Assembly: GCA_026706225.1 (NCBI GenBank)
Contig: JAPOZE010000277.1
Span: 1 to 5,573 of the forward strand
DNA from: Acidobacteriota bacterium
Lineage (GTDB): Bacteria; Acidobacteriota; Terriglobia; Versatilivoradales; Versatilivoraceae
Length of the DNA: 5,573 nucleotides
Direction of reading: 5' to 3'
Position numbers and translations under genes: made by a program. Under the pieces are notes generated by a model. It had not been told where the DNA came from. It did no database searches and worked only from the letters and a program-made list of their open reading frames with translations. This document shows positions 5,290 through 5,573 of the stretch, in pieces; the first letter of the stretch is position 1, and every line of letters begins with the position of its first letter.

Positions 5290-5573
5290 CTAGTAGGTCG
5301 GCTTCCCTACCCCGCGCGGAGCGTGGAAGCTGCCCCGGGTAAGGCCCCGGCCGGCTTCGATGTAGTCATCCAGCTTCCGCTTGAGGTCGGCCACCACGTC
5401 CGGATATTTTCCGGCCACGTCGATCAGCTCGTCGGGATCCTTCTCGCGGCTGTAGAGCTGGGGAGGATATTTGCCGGAGTATTCCTCCGGATTCCACACC
5501 GCGCTGAAGTTCCATTCGGGGGTTCGCACCGACCCGATCCAACCGTAGGCCATGGTGGCGTAATCGTGAACAC
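5290..5573 (-). CDS. Sulfatase, C-terminal part (partial at the window edge)
   Basis: The frame runs in from the right edge (VHDYATMAYGWIGSVRTPEW) and ends at TAG 5290-5292, so only ~94 C-terminal residues are present. The Met at 5553 is internal, because coding continues upstream of it. The segment WNPEEY...PPQLYSREKDPDELIDVAGKYPDVVADLKRKLDDY is the characteristic end of alkaline-phosphatase-fold sulfatases: a strand giving LY-x-x-x-xDPxE-x-x-(N/D)-V-A followed by a helix with a regular L-x-x-x-L-D-x-Y pattern. These enzymes hydrolyse sulfate esters through a formylglycine in a CxPxR motif, which lies outside the window, so substrate and export signal cannot be judged. The next gene on this strand is the hydrolase/symporter remnant, suggesting a former sulfated-compound utilisation operon, a common arrangement in sulfatase-rich Planctomycetota and Acidobacteriota. 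Confidence 0.85.
   Translation of the reverse strand, partial: VHDYATMAYGWIGSVRTPEWNFSAVWNPEEYSGKYPPQLYSREKDPDELIDVAGKYPDVVADLKRKLDDYIEAGRGLTRGSFHAPRGVGKPTY

Overview
The window is GC-rich, gene-dense bacterial DNA. The gene content fits a soil or host-associated Acidobacteriota or Planctomycetota-type genome: a DUF116/polyprenyl-synthase fusion, hopene-cyclase-like proteins, a sulfatase next to a nitrilase-family hydrolase and a symporter fragment, and REP-type GC hairpins. This placement is inferred from gene content, not from a marker gene.

Layout. (1) Positions 2-1345 (+): 3' part of a gene whose product joins a DUF116-like N-terminal region to a complete trans-polyprenyl diphosphate synthase domain. 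(2) 1296-2162 (+): a small alpha/alpha-barrel protein of the prenyltransferase/squalene-oxidase repeat superfamily, overlapping gene 1 by 50 bases. It lacks two of the three zinc ligands of protein prenyltransferases. (3) 2163-3135: about 1 kb that splits the terpenoid genes. It holds two diverged copies of a ~200 bp element bounded by inverted REP-like hairpins (2171-2370 and 2821-3019). Between the copies lie a promoter, an apparently leaderless ribbon-helix-helix antitoxin gene (2446-2724) and an 11-codon stub of what looks like its PIN toxin. (4) 3136-5052 (+): a full-length class II triterpene cyclase (squalene-hopene cyclase superfamily) with an intact DxDD motif. (5) 5001-5573 (-): a converging strand with the 3' end of a sulfatase gene followed by a chimeric remnant. 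Its first ~50 residues are the N-terminus of a carbon-nitrogen hydrolase and its last ~40 are the C-terminal membrane segment of a sodium:solute symporter.

How the genes may work together. Gene 1 would make a C15-or-longer polyprenyl diphosphate. The cyclase would protonate and cyclise a polyprene derived from it. The barrel protein and DUF116 region are probably accessory to the same lipid. No squalene synthase (HpnCDE or SQS) is visible here, and the cyclase's C-terminal aromatic residues differ from those of hopene synthases, so the substrate and product are open. The genes form a candidate uncharacterised terpenoid locus later disturbed by a REP/toxin-antitoxin insertion on one side and a deletion on the other.
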